Source: Phenylobacterium sp. NIBR 498073
GTDB lineage: Bacteria > Pseudomonadota > Alphaproteobacteria > Caulobacterales > Caulobacteraceae
Direction: 5' to 3'
DNA: 64,000 nt
NCBI RefSeq assembly: GCF_027286305.1
Contig: NZ_CP114599.1
Coordinates: forward strand, 4,136,001-4,200,000
Shown: piece after piece, positions 15,990-26,214 of the stretch
How the letters are laid out: each line of letters opens with the position of its first letter
How positions within the stretch are numbered: position 1 is the first letter of the stretch
Made by a program: the position numbers and the translations under genes
Notes under the pieces: generated by a model
The model's database searches: none
Seen by the model: the letters and a program-made list of their open reading frames with translations, nothing else
What the model was told of the DNA's origin: nothing

Positions 15990-16526
15990 CTAGCTGGACA
16001 GCCGCTCCGCCAGCCCCTCCGCCTCGCGCGGATGGCGCAGGCGGTGGATCTGCAGGTGCGCAAAGCGCGGGTCGCCGACCCGCGCGGCGTATTCGTCCCG
16101 CCGCCGCGCCCAGGTGTCCCAGGCCCAGCGGATCGGGTGCTCCTTGGACAGCCACATCCGCCAGTCCTCGCGGTTGCCGGTGCCCGGCCACAGCTCGGTC
16201 CGGTCGATCGCCCGCAGCACCGAGCGCCGGATCACCCGCGGCATGATCACGCTGCGCTCGTAGTCCAGCCACACCAGGTGCGTCGCCCGGTTCCAGACCA
16301 GGTCCCGGACCTTGCTGTAATTGCCGTCGCTGACCCAGGCGTCCTGGCCGACCGCCGCGGCGACCCGGCGGACGAACTCGTCCGGATCGTGGCTGTTGAG
16401 GTCCTTCCAGCCGGCCTGCCAGTTGATGGCGTCCAGCTCGATGTGCGGCAGGCCCAGGTCCCCGGCCAACCTCTTGGCCAAGGTCGACTTGCCCGACCCG
16501 GAACTGCCGACCACCGCAATACGCAT
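15990..16526 (-). CDS. P-loop nucleotide kinase-like protein (adenylate kinase/FlaR-type)
   Basis: A 178-residue P-loop protein: Walker A GSSGSGKST at residues 8-16, then ELDAINWQAGWKD, WVSDGNY and an Arg-rich lid (RVIRRSVLRAIDR). This matches small kinases annotated as adenylate kinase-related or DNA topology modulation FlaR-like. They phosphorylate small molecules, but the substrate is not settled for this group. Its ATG shares one base with the stop of the CoA-transferase gene (TGATG), so the two are translationally coupled. It has no obvious connection to acyl-CoA chemistry otherwise. Confidence 0.75.
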   Translation of the reverse strand: MRIAVVGSSGSGKSTLAKRLAGDLGLPHIELDAINWQAGWKDLNSHDPDEFVRRVAAAVGQDAWVSDGNYSKVRDLVWNRATHLVWLDYERSVIMPRVIRRSVLRAIDRTELWPGTGNREDWRMWLSKEHPIRWAWDTWARRRDEYAARVGDPRFAHLQIHRLRHPREAEGLAERLSS

Positions 16527-17743
16527 CAGGCCCCTTCGGTCTGCGACACCTCCGCCAGCACCTCTTGCGTATGCTCGCCCAGCCGCGGCGGGTGTCTACG
16601 GATGTTCGATGGAGTTCCAGTGAACTTCACCGGCGGCTTCATGGCCACATAGGTCCCGGCCTGCGGATGGTCGTACTTCTCGAAGAAGCCGACCGCCTTC
16701 AGGTGCGGATCCTCGGGCAGGTCGTCCAGCCGGTTGGTCCGCGTCACCGGGATCGACAGCGGCTTGAGCAGGTCCAGCCACTCGTCGGTGGTCTTGGTCA
16801 CCGTCACTGTTTCGACCAAGGCGTAGAGCTCGTGGATGTTCTTGCCGCGCTCAAGGCCCTGGAACCGCGGGTCCTTGCCGAAGGTCTCGCCCCAGCCGGC
16901 GACGTCGAAGAAGATGTCCCACTGCTTGTCGGTATAGGGCAGCAGGCCGATGTAGCCGTCCTTGGTCGGGAACGGCTTGCGGTGCGGATTGACCACCCGC
17001 TGATAGCCCCACTGGCCGGTCGGCGGATCGAAGGCGTGGTCGTAGAGGTGCTCGACCAGGTTGAAGCTGGTCACGCACTCCAGCATCGGCACCTCGATGA
17101 ACTGGCCCTGGCCCGTGCGCTCGCGGCTCAGCAGGCCGGCGGTGATCGCCTGGCACATGAACAGGCCCGAGACCTTGTCGGCGATCAGGCTGGGCAGGAT
17201 GCGCGGCGTCGGGTTCCCATCGGTTCGCGGCAGCACGTCGGCCAAGCCCGAGGCCGACTGGATCAGGTCGTCATAGGCCGGCTCGCCGGCATAGGGACCT
17301 TCCGAGCCGTAGCCGGCGGCGTGCACATAGACCACGTCCGGCCGCAGCGCCCTGACCTCTTCGTAGGACAGGCCCAGCCGCTTCAGGCCCTCATAGCGGA
17401 TCGAGGTGGCGAACACGTCGCAACTCTTGATCAGCGCCTCCAGGCTGCGGCGCGACTTCGGGTCGGCCAGGTTGAACACCACCGAGCGCTTGTTGCGGTT
17501 GATGGTCAGGAAGATCGGCCCCAGATCCCGCGGCCAGCCCTCCGGCGTATGACCTGGCCAGCGCATGATGTCGCCGCCGGTCCCGCGGCCCGAGCCCGGG
17601 TCCTCCAGCTTGATCACCTCGGCGCCCTGGTCGCCCAGCATCTGGGTCGCATAGGCGCCGAACACCACGCTGGTCAGGTCGAGGATCCGGATCCCCTTCA
17701 GCGGCCCAGTGGCCTCGCTGGCCAGCTGCTTCTTGTCCGACAC
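16526..17743 (-). CDS. CaiB/BaiF family (class III) CoA-transferase
   Basis: A 405-residue class III CoA-transferase. It opens GPLKGIRILDLTSVVFGAYATQML, with the typical GAEVIKLEDP and the NRNKRSVVFNL block, then YGSEGPYAGEPAYDDLIQSASG carrying the nucleophilic Asp of the family, and LPSLIADKVSG. It moves CoA between carboxylates, including bile acids in BaiF, fitting the surrounding acid-degradation genes. The start is GTG 17743 with AAGGGAG 6 bases upstream. It faces the divergent IclR gene across a 122-base gap with an IclR-type operator, so control by that regulator is likely. Confidence 0.9.
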   Translation of the reverse strand: MSDKKQLASEATGPLKGIRILDLTSVVFGAYATQMLGDQGAEVIKLEDPGSGRGTGGDIMRWPGHTPEGWPRDLGPIFLTINRNKRSVVFNLADPKSRRSLEALIKSCDVFATSIRYEGLKRLGLSYEEVRALRPDVVYVHAAGYGSEGPYAGEPAYDDLIQSASGLADVLPRTDGNPTPRILPSLIADKVSGLFMCQAITAGLLSRERTGQGQFIEVPMLECVTSFNLVEHLYDHAFDPPTGQWGYQRVVNPHRKPFPTKDGYIGLLPYTDKQWDIFFDVAGWGETFGKDPRFQGLERGKNIHELYALVETVTVTKTTDEWLDLLKPLSIPVTRTNRLDDLPEDPHLKAVGFFEKYDHPQAGTYVAMKPPVKFTGTPSNIRRHPPRLGEHTQEVLAEVSQTEGA

Positions 17744-17827
17744 CCTGGGCTCCCTTGTTCTGTCGCGATTGCAGCGAGCTAAGCGGCGCGCGTCAACGCT
17801 GGCAATGGCGCCCCCGCGTCAGCTACA

Positions 17828-17846
17828 TTTTCACATATACGGAAAA
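17828..17846. promoter_or_regulatory. IclR-type operator between the CoA-transferase and iclR genes
   Basis: TTTTC (17828-17832) and GAAAA (17842-17846) form a perfect inverted repeat around an AT-rich CATATA core, making a 19-base dyad. IclR-family regulators bind short A/T-flanked palindromes of this type, usually in front of their own gene. It sits 20 bases upstream of the GTG start of the IclR gene and 85 bases upstream of the divergent CoA-transferase, placing it to regulate both. Confidence 0.55.
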
Positions 17847-17865
17847 CTGGAAGGCGGCTCGACAG

Positions 17866-18600
17866 GTGACCTCCCCTGCAGTGAAATCGGCCCAACGCGT
17901 CTTCGAGATCCTCGAATACTTCGACCGGGCCCGCCGGCCCCTTTCGCTGAAGGACATCTGCCGCCAGCTATCCTATCCGACCTCCAGCGGCGCCATGGTG
18001 CTGAAGAGCTTGGTCGTGCTCGGCTACCTCCAGTACGACCGCGCCAGCCGCACCTACCTGCCGACCATGCGCATCGCCGTGCTGGGGGACTGGGTCCCCA
18101 ACACCCTGTTCGGCGGGATGAATATCCTGCCGCTCATGAAGGCCATGCGCGACGAGACCGGCGAGACCGTCGTACTGGGGGCCCAGAGCGACCTCTATGC
18201 GCACTACGTCCACGTCGAGCATTCGCATGAGCCGCTGCACTACGCGCCCTCGCCGGGGACTATCCGGCCGCTGGCGCGCAGCGGGATCGGCCAGTTGCTG
18301 CTCAGCGGCCTGCCGCGGCGCGACGTCGAGCTGCTGGTGCGCCGGATCAACATCGCCGATCCCGACCATCGGATCGACGCAGACGCCCTGGCCGAAGACC
18401 TGACGACCATCCGCCGTCAGGGCTTCGTCTTCTCGCGCAGCCTGTTCGCGCAGGGGGTGGGGATGGTGGCGGTGCTGTTGCCCCAGGCGCCGTTCGGTCG
18501 CCGGTTCGCGCTCGGCCTCGCCGGGCCGGTCGAGCAGCTGGACCGCGACCTGGACGACCATCTTCGGCGCTTGCGCGCCGCCACGGAAACTATGGCCTGA
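17866..18600 (+). CDS. IclR-family transcriptional regulator of the acyl-CoA island
   Basis: A 244-residue regulator: an N-terminal winged helix-turn-helix (VKSAQRVFEILEYFD, then LSLKDICRQLSYPTSSGAMVLKSL, about residues 5-60) and a C-terminal IclR effector domain with GETVVLGAQSDLYAHYVHVE, RPLARSGIGQLLLSGL and FSRSLFAQGVGMVAVLLP. I use GTG 17866, where homology begins; extension to TTG 17755 would cross the operator. The effector is presumably a CoA ester or acid from the local pathway. It is followed 27 bases later by the acyl-CoA dehydrogenase gene, likely the same transcript. Confidence 0.87.
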   Translation: MTSPAVKSAQRVFEILEYFDRARRPLSLKDICRQLSYPTSSGAMVLKSLVVLGYLQYDRASRTYLPTMRIAVLGDWVPNTLFGGMNILPLMKAMRDETGETVVLGAQSDLYAHYVHVEHSHEPLHYAPSPGTIRPLARSGIGQLLLSGLPRRDVELLVRRINIADPDHRIDADALAEDLTTIRRQGFVFSRSLFAQGVGMVAVLLPQAPFGRRFALGLAGPVEQLDRDLDDHLRRLRAATETMA

Positions 18601-18627
18601 AGAACAGGGCCGAGGGGGAAACGAACC

Positions 18628-19794
18628 ATGGACTTCGCGCTCTCCGACGAACACAGGATGCTCAAGGAACTGGTCGCGCGGTTCGTCCAGGACGAGCTGA
18701 TGCCGCTGGAAGCCGGCGTGCTGGCCCGCGAGGCCGACGGCCAGGGCCTGGGCATCGGCGCGGCCGAGAACGCCCGCCTCGACGAGGTCTCCAGGACGCT
18801 CGGCCTCTGGGGCCTGGACGCGCCCGAGGACGTCGGCGGCGTCGACCTGCCGGCCGTGGCGATGGTCGGGGTCAACGAGGAGCTGGGCAAGACCATCACG
18901 CCCTACACCCTGCCGCCCGACAGCCCGAACCTGCGGATGCTGGCCGCCACCGTGAACGAGCGCCAGCGGCAGGCCTATCTCGCCCCCTATGTCGCCGGCC
19001 AGACGATCAGCGCCATCGGCATCTCCGAGCCCGGCGCCGGGGCCGACCCGGCGGGGATGATCACCCGCGCGGTGCGCGACGGCGACGACTGGGTGATCAA
19101 CGGCCGGAAAATTTGGATCAGCCGGGCCGAGGAAGCCGACTTCACCATCCTGATGGCGGTGACCGACAAGGAGAAGGGCGCGCGCGGCGGCATGTCGGCA
19201 TTCCTGGTCGACAAGGGGACGCCCGGCTTCAACGTGCTGCGCAAAATCCCGATGATCGGGGGCCAGGCGACCTACGAGGTGGCGCTGGAGGACTGCCGGG
19301 TCGAGGGCTGGAAGCTGCTCGGCGAGGAGGGGAACGGCTTCGCCCCCATGCAGCTGCGGCTGGGCACCCGCCGCATCGAGATGGCCTCCTGGTCGATCGG
19401 CATGGCCCAGCGGGCGCTGGACATGATCTGCGAGTACGCGCCGCAGCGGAAGACCTTCGGCCTGCCGCTCAGCGAGCGTCAGGCGATCCAGTGGTGGGTG
19501 GCCGACGCCGCCACCCGCATCCACGCCGCCCGGTTGATGACCTACGACTGCGCCTGGAAACTGGACCAGGGCCGCGACGTGCGGGTGGAGATCTCGATGA
19601 TCAAGGCCTACGCCACCGAGATGGCCTGGGAGGTCGTCGACCGCGCGATGCAGACCTTCGGCGCCATGGGCATGACCAAGGAGCTGCCGCTGCAGCTGAT
19701 GGCCAACCGCCTGCGCACCATGCGAATCTATGACGGCCCCACCGAAGTCCACAAATGGGTGGTGGCCCGCAACCTGATGGGATCGAGACGATGA
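18628..19794 (+). CDS. Acyl-CoA dehydrogenase
   Basis: A 388-residue flavoenzyme that introduces the alpha-beta double bond in acyl-CoA and passes electrons to ETF. Motifs are ISAIGISEPGAGADPAG (FAD/substrate loop), NGRKIWISRAEEADF, QRKTFGLPLSERQAIQW, QTFGAMGMTKELPL and the terminal RIYDGPTEVHKWVVARNL. Where many fatty acyl-CoA dehydrogenases have Glu in YEGT, this one has Asp (YDGP), as in the ACAD10/11-like branch. A GAGGGGGAAA ribosome site precedes ATG 18628. The stop overlaps the hydratase start (ATGA), so the two act in successive steps. Confidence 0.92.
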   Translation: MDFALSDEHRMLKELVARFVQDELMPLEAGVLAREADGQGLGIGAAENARLDEVSRTLGLWGLDAPEDVGGVDLPAVAMVGVNEELGKTITPYTLPPDSPNLRMLAATVNERQRQAYLAPYVAGQTISAIGISEPGAGADPAGMITRAVRDGDDWVINGRKIWISRAEEADFTILMAVTDKEKGARGGMSAFLVDKGTPGFNVLRKIPMIGGQATYEVALEDCRVEGWKLLGEEGNGFAPMQLRLGTRRIEMASWSIGMAQRALDMICEYAPQRKTFGLPLSERQAIQWWVADAATRIHAARLMTYDCAWKLDQGRDVRVEISMIKAYATEMAWEVVDRAMQTFGAMGMTKELPLQLMANRLRTMRIYDGPTEVHKWVVARNLMGSRR

Positions 19795-20573
19795 AGACCG
19801 CTTACGGCGACCACCTGACCCTCACCACCGACGGCCACGTGGCGACGATCGTCATCGACCGGCCGGCCAACAACCACGTCTCGGTCGACCTGATGCGCGA
19901 TCTCGCCGACGCGCTCGAGGCGATGGACCGCGACAACAACATCCGCGCCGTGGTGCTGGCCGCCGCCGGCCGGGCTTTCTGCGCCGGCGCAGACCTGGTC
20001 TCGCCGACCGGCATCGGCGGCACCGGCATGAGCGGCATCGACAGCCTCTACGAGCAGGCGGTGCGGCTGTTCGCGGTCGAGACCCCGATCATCGCCGCCG
20101 TGCAGGGCGCGGCGGTCGGCGCGGGCCTTGGCCTGGCGCTGGTCGCCGACTTCCGGGTGGTCGCGCCCGAGGCGCGGTTCTCGGCCAACTTCGTCAAGCT
20201 CGGCTTCCATCCGGGCTTCGGCCTGACCCACACCCTGCCCCGCCTGATCGGCGTGCAGCGCGCCAACCTGATGTTCCTGACCGGCCGCCGCATCAAGGGC
20301 GAGGAAGCCCTCGCCTGGGGCCTGGCCGACGAGATGGTCCCGCTGCACGAGCTGCTGCCCGCCGCCCAGGCCCTGGCCGCCGAGATCGCCGAGAACGCGC
20401 CGCTCGCGGTCATCGCCACCCGCAAGACTTTGCGTGGGGATCTGGCTTCGGCGGTCCGCGCCCAGACCGCCCACGAGCACGCCGAACAGACCATCCTGCG
20501 CGCCACCGACGACTTCGCCGAAGGCGTCCGCGCGGTGCAGGAGCGCCGGCCGGGGGTGTTCAAGGGGCGCTAG
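19791..20573 (+). CDS. Enoyl-CoA hydratase/isomerase family protein
   Basis: A 260-residue crotonase-fold protein. The oxyanion-hole strands AGRAFCAGADLVS and IAAVQGAAVGAGLGLALVADFRV are present, followed by FSANFVKLGFHPGFGLTHTLPRLIG carrying the catalytic Glu-equivalent region (here HPGFG), so hydratase versus isomerase activity is not certain. It would hydrate the enoyl-CoA made by the preceding dehydrogenase. ATG 19791 lies in a 4-base overlap (ATGA) with that gene. An ATG/GTG upstream of this would be inside the dehydrogenase and is rejected. It is the last gene of the iclR transcript, followed by repeats. Confidence 0.9.
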   Translation: MKTAYGDHLTLTTDGHVATIVIDRPANNHVSVDLMRDLADALEAMDRDNNIRAVVLAAAGRAFCAGADLVSPTGIGGTGMSGIDSLYEQAVRLFAVETPIIAAVQGAAVGAGLGLALVADFRVVAPEARFSANFVKLGFHPGFGLTHTLPRLIGVQRANLMFLTGRRIKGEEALAWGLADEMVPLHELLPAAQALAAEIAENAPLAVIATRKTLRGDLASAVRAQTAHEHAEQTILRATDDFAEGVRAVQERRPGVFKGR

Positions 20574-20587
20574 GCGGAACACCGAGC

Positions 20588-20722
20588 GTCATCCCGGTTT
20601 CGGCGCAGCCGAAGACCGGGACCCATTCGCGCCGCGCCGGCGGAGTGGGGCCAGGCGCGTGGGCCGACCTGCACGATCAGGTGTTCATGGGTCCCGGTCT
20701 TGCTTCGCAAACCGGGATGACA
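20588..20722. repeat. Dispersed double-hairpin repeat, copy 3 (RIME-like)
   Basis: It begins GTCATCCCGG and ends TTCGCAAACCGGGATGACA. The right module matches copies 1 and 2 closely. The left module differs (GGTTTCGGC-GCA-GCCGAAGACC) yet still folds as a hairpin. That is compensated or modular change, not simple decay. It lies 14 bases after the hydratase stop, between convergent genes. Confidence 0.85.
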
Positions 20723-20742
20723 GCAGCTTGCTGAGTCAGCAG

Positions 20743-20831
20743 CCCCCTCACCCTACCCTCTCCCCGCGGGGAGAGGGAACGCGCCCTAAACTCCCTCGCC
20801 CCGCTTGCGGGGAGAGGGTTGGGGTGAGGGG
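20743..20831. repeat. GC-rich palindromic repeat with CTCTCCCCGC/GCGGGGAGAG arms (REP-like)
   Basis: CCCCTCACCCTACCCTCTCC on the left is complementary to GGGGTGAGGGG plus GCGGGGAGAGGG on the right, with an inner CTCTCCCCGCGGGGAGAG hairpin. It forms one long structured element of about 89 bases directly after repeat copy 3, before eda. Elements of this sequence type are common intergenic REP-like units in proteobacteria. With copy 3 it fills the whole 290-base gap between convergent transcripts and could end both. Confidence 0.75.
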
Positions 20832-20863
20832 CCGCGCTGCGGAGCAGCGCCATCCGGCCTCGA

Positions 20864-21481
20864 CTAATTCTTCCCCAGCGCCGACGCCGCCTTCGCCAGT
20901 TCGGTGATTCTGCCCCAGTCGCCGGCGCGGACGGCGTCCGCGGGCGCCACCCAGCTGCCGCCGACGCAGATCACGTTGGGCAGGGCCAGATAGTCGGGGG
21001 CGTTCTTGGCGTCGATCCCGCCGGTCGGGCAGAAGCTCACCTGAGGGAAGGGGCTGGCGAACGCCTTCAGCGCCCCGACGCCGCCGACCACATTGGCCGG
21101 GAACAGCTTGAAGTGGGTGAAGCCGGCGCGCATGCCGCGCATCAGCTCGCTGGCGGTGGCGATCCCCGGCAGCAGCGGCAGGGCCCCGTCGACGCTCTCG
21201 CCGTCGATCAGGCCAGGGCTGACGCCGAACCGTGCGCCGGCGTCGGCCGCCGACTGCCGCGCCTGGGCGGTGGTGATGGTGCCCGCCCCGACCACCGCGC
21301 CCTCGACCTCGCCGGCGATGCGGCGGATGCAGTCCAGCGCCACCGGCGTGCGCAGGGTGACCTCCAGCGCATAGAGCCCGCCTGCCACCAGCGCCTTGGC
21401 CAGCGGCACGGCCTGGGCCACATCCTCGATGATCAGGACCGGCACCACCGGGGCGAGCTTGAGGGTCTCGGCAAGGGTCAC
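20864..21481 (-). CDS. eda: 2-keto-3-deoxy-6-phosphogluconate aldolase
   Basis: A 205-residue class I aldolase splitting KDPG into pyruvate and glyceraldehyde-3-phosphate, the final Entner-Doudoroff step. Glu40 in ALEVTLRTP and the Schiff-base Lys125 in THFKLFPANVVGG are present, with GAGTITT and CPTGGID phosphate-binding loops. The length is standard. The start is GTG 21481, overlapping the glk stop by four bases (GTGA). It is the last gene of the pgl-edd-glk-eda run. Confidence 0.95.
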   Translation of the reverse strand: MTLAETLKLAPVVPVLIIEDVAQAVPLAKALVAGGLYALEVTLRTPVALDCIRRIAGEVEGAVVGAGTITTAQARQSAADAGARFGVSPGLIDGESVDGALPLLPGIATASELMRGMRAGFTHFKLFPANVVGGVGALKAFASPFPQVSFCPTGGIDAKNAPDYLALPNVICVGGSWVAPADAVRAGDWGRITELAKAASALGKN

Positions 21482-22451
21482 AGCGGGCTTCCTTCCAGTT
21501 GCTCGAGCACGCGCGCGGCGCCGACCAGCGCCGCATAGGGGTGGACGATCAGATAGGTGGGGATTTCGCGGGTGTAGTCGGACAGCCGGCCCTTGTCCTC
21601 GAACCGCCGGCGGAAGCCGCCGCTCGCCAGCCGGTCGGCCAACCGCGGGGCGATGCCGCCCGAGACATAGACCCCGCCGCGCGCGCCGCAGGTCAGGGCG
21701 ATGTCGCCGGCCACCGAACCCAGGATCTCGCAGAAGCGGTCGAGGGTCTCCTCGGCCAGCAGGTCGCCGCCCTTCTGGCCGGCCGCCAGCACTTCCTTTT
21801 CGTCCTTCAGCTCCGCGGGCACGCCGCGCACGTCGGCCAGGCCGCGGTAGAGCGCGTAGAGTCCCGGCCCCGAGAGGATTCGTTCGATCGAGACGCGACC
21901 ATAGGTCCGGCGCAGCGAAGCCCAGATCGCCGCCTCGACCCCGTCATAGGGCGCAAAGCCCGCATGACCGCCTTCGCAGGGCACGGCGATGTCGCCGCGG
22001 TCGGTGCGCACCACCATCGAGACGCCGAAACCGGTGCCGGCCCCAAGCACCAGGATCGGCGCGCCCTCGGCCCCGCGCATCGCCGGGCCGATGATCTTCA
22101 GGTCGTCGGGGTCGAGCACCGGCGCGGCCAGGGCCTGGGCCGCGAAGTCGTTGATCAGCCTGGCCGAGTGAAACTCGAAGGTGCCGATCAGCTCGCCTTC
22201 CGACACCCGCCAGTCGAGGTTGGTGAACTCGATCTCGCCGTCGACCACCGGGCCGGCCACAGCGATCACCGCGGTGTGAACCTTCTGGCGGCCGATCGTG
22301 GTCTCCAGGTACTCGCCGATCACTTCGGTCAGGGCGCCGTACTCGGCCGCCGGATAGGTCTTGGGGTTCCGAATACGGCCCGTGGAATCGACCACGGCCA
22401 GGCGCGCATTGGTGCCGCCGATGTCCCCGACCAGGCCGGTATAGATGGTCT

Positions 22452-22455
<4 letters not shown>
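21478..22455 (-). CDS. glk: Glucokinase
   Basis: A 325-residue bacterial glucokinase (ROK-unlike Glk family). [14 protein letters not shown] is the ATP phosphate loop, NLDWRVS and [11 protein letters not shown] carry the glucose-binding and catalytic Asp, [11 protein letters not shown] is the adenosine loop, and [11 protein letters not shown] holds conserved Glu/His ligands. It phosphorylates glucose with ATP to feed Zwf. The start is GTG 22455 within a GTGA overlap with edd, and the stop overlaps eda in the same way, showing tight translational coupling across three genes. Confidence 0.95.
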
Positions 22456-24278
<1,823 letters not shown>

Positions 24279-24295
24279 GACTGGCTCCGACTCTT

Positions 24296-24970
24296 TCAGG
24301 GGGTCCAGAGAACGCGCACAGGCGCTTTAGCCTGTTCGAGCAGCGCGTGCACGGGCAGACCGTTCCCCTTCTCCACGATGTCACGCTTCTTGGCCCCGGA
24401 GATGAGCACCAGGATCAGCCGAGCCTGCAGGAGAGCCGGCATGGTCATGGTCACCCGCGCCAGCGGCGGCGAACCGACCCCGGCGGGTATTCCCAGGCAG
24501 AAGCGCGTTCCGCGTGGATCCATGCCCAGATCCAGCGCAGGCGAACCGGGTATGAGCGAAGCGACGTGCCCGTCCTCCCCCATGCCCAGCAGCATGACGT
24601 CATAGGGCGCCATGGCGCGCACGTCAGCCTCCACCTTGTCGGCGGCGGCCTCGACGCTACTCGCGGCGACGCTGATCGGCACGAACCGCGCCGCCGCGGC
24701 CGGCCCTGTCAGCAGCCGCTCGCGCACCAGCCGCTCGTTGGAGTCGGGCGAGGCGATCGGCACGAAGCGGTCGTCGGACAGCGTGACGGCGATGCGGCTC
24801 CAGTCCAGCTCGGCCTGGGCGAGCAGGTCGTAGACCGGCGCGGGCGAGCGCCCGCCGGTGCCCACCAGGCTGGCCGCCCCGCGCTGCTCCAGGGCTCCGG
24901 CCAGCGCCTCGGTCGTGGCGGCGGCGGCGGCGGCGGCCAGCTCGGCCGCGGTTGCATAGCTCTCGATCAT
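24296..24970 (-). CDS. pgl: 6-phosphogluconolactonase
   Basis: A 224-residue DevB/SOL-type lactonase hydrolysing 6-phosphogluconolactone between Zwf and Edd. Motifs are [39 protein letters not shown] and [18 protein letters not shown], the last being the active-site His/Glu loop. I use ATG 24970 ([11 protein letters not shown]), fitting family starts; a GTG at 24991 would add seven residues. It heads the pgl-edd-glk-eda operon and is divergent from the glycosyltransferase gene. zwf, often adjacent in relatives, is instead at 38.7-40.1 kb. Confidence 0.93.
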   Translation of the reverse strand: MIESYATAAELAAAAAAATTEALAGALEQRGAASLVGTGGRSPAPVYDLLAQAELDWSRIAVTLSDDRFVPIASPDSNERLVRERLLTGPAAAARFVPISVAASSVEAAADKVEADVRAMAPYDVMLLGMGEDGHVASLIPGSPALDLGMDPRGTRFCLGIPAGVGSPPLARVTMTMPALLQARLILVLISGAKKRDIVEKGNGLPVHALLEQAKAPVRVLWTP

Positions 24971-25136
24971 GGTCCGCCCATAACGCAGCACGGCGACGAA
25001 CGCGCCACCGATTCACGCCGGCAGGGCGGAAAAGCGCCGGCTGATTCGGAACCAGACCGGGCGGTCACGAACTACCCCTGCGGTCGCTTGGCGCGTCCAG
25101 ACGCCCGCCGCCCGTCCACAGCCAGGAGCCCGCGTG
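24971..25136. promoter_or_regulatory. Divergent promoter region between pgl and the glycosyltransferase gene
   Basis: This 166-base gap must carry promoters for the Entner-Doudoroff operon and for the GT4/debranching genes. An inverted GCCGGC(AGGGCGGAAAAGC)GCCGGC pair lies around 25018-25042. No recognisable regulator site was identified. Confidence 0.35.
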
Positions 25137-26204
25137 ATGAGGATCGCTCAAGTTCCACCGCTTTATGAGGCCGTGCCGCCCCGCTTCTACGGTGGAACCG
25201 AACGGGTGGTCGCCCACCTCACCGACGCCCTCGTTCACCTCGGCCATCAGGTGACGCTGTTCGCCAGCGCCGAGGCGCAGACCAACGCCCAACTGGTCAA
25301 GGTCCGCGACCAGGCGATCCGCCTCGATCCGGTGCAGCTGAAGTCGGACCTGGCCGCCCACATGTCGATGCTCTGGGACGTGCGCCGCCGCGCCGACGAG
25401 TTCGACATCATCCACCTGCACACCGACATGATCCACTTCCCGTTCTTCGAGGACGTGGCCGAAAAGACCCTGACCACCCTGCACGGACGGCTCGACCTGA
25501 AGGATCTGCCGGGGGTCTACTGGCGCTGGCAGCAGTTCCCGCTGGTGTCGATCTCGGACGCCCAGCGTCAGCCGCTGGCCTTCGCCAACTGGGCCGGCAC
25601 CGTGCATCACGGCATGCAGGCGGACCTCTACGAGCCCCGATACGGCCCGGGCGACTACCTCGCCTTCCTCGGGCGGATCTCGCCGGAAAAGCGCCCCGAC
25701 CGGGCGATCGCCCTGGCCAGGCGGTCCGGTCTGCCGCTGAAGATCGCCGCCAAGGTCGACGCCGCCGATCTGCGCTACTTCCAGGAGAAGATCGAGCCGC
25801 TGCTGATCGGCCAGAAGCTGGTCGAGTTCGTCGGCGAGATCGGCGACGACGAGAAATCGGACTTCCTCGGCGGCGCCCGGGCGCTGCTGTTCCCGATCGA
25901 CTGGCCCGAGCCGTTCGGCCTGGTGATGATCGAGGCCATGGCCTGCGGCACGCCGGTGATCGCCTATGGCTGCGGTTCGGTGCCCGAGGTGATCGACGAC
26001 GGGGTGACCGGCTTCATCGTCGCCAACGACGACGAGGCGATCGACGCCATCAGCAGGATCCCGAGCTTGAACCGCCGCGGGGTGCGGCGCAGATTCGACG
26101 AGCGCTTCTCGAGCGTGGCCATGGCCAGGCGCTATCTCGACCTCTACGCCCAGCTGGTCGGCGCTCGCCCCGAACGCGGCGTCGCCCTGGCGGCGAGCGC
26201 CTGA
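25137..26204 (+). CDS. Family 4 glycosyltransferase (GT-B fold)
   Basis: A 355-residue GT-B enzyme. The N-terminal domain has YGGTERVVAHLTDALVHLGHQVTLFAS, and the acceptor-side HLHTD and LTTLHGR motifs follow. The C-terminal donor domain has LAFLGRISPEKRPDRAI, ALLFPIDWPEPFGLVMIEAMACGTPVIAY (the EX7E motif) and GSVPEVIDDGVTGFIV. It transfers an activated sugar with retention. The acceptor is unknown; the debranching-type gene 10 bases downstream suggests glucan or glycoside metabolism. AGGAG precedes ATG 25137; GTG 25134 is an equal alternative. Confidence 0.87.
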   Translation: MRIAQVPPLYEAVPPRFYGGTERVVAHLTDALVHLGHQVTLFASAEAQTNAQLVKVRDQAIRLDPVQLKSDLAAHMSMLWDVRRRADEFDIIHLHTDMIHFPFFEDVAEKTLTTLHGRLDLKDLPGVYWRWQQFPLVSISDAQRQPLAFANWAGTVHHGMQADLYEPRYGPGDYLAFLGRISPEKRPDRAIALARRSGLPLKIAAKVDAADLRYFQEKIEPLLIGQKLVEFVGEIGDDEKSDFLGGARALLFPIDWPEPFGLVMIEAMACGTPVIAYGCGSVPEVIDDGVTGFIVANDDEAIDAISRIPSLNRRGVRRRFDERFSSVAMARRYLDLYAQLVGARPERGVALAASA

Positions 26205-26214
26205 GGTAGGGCCG

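Noticed and set aside
17968..19752. 594-codon minus-strand frame over iclR and the acyl-CoA dehydrogenase
   Set aside because: Both plus-strand proteins have complete family motifs; the antisense frame has no domain.
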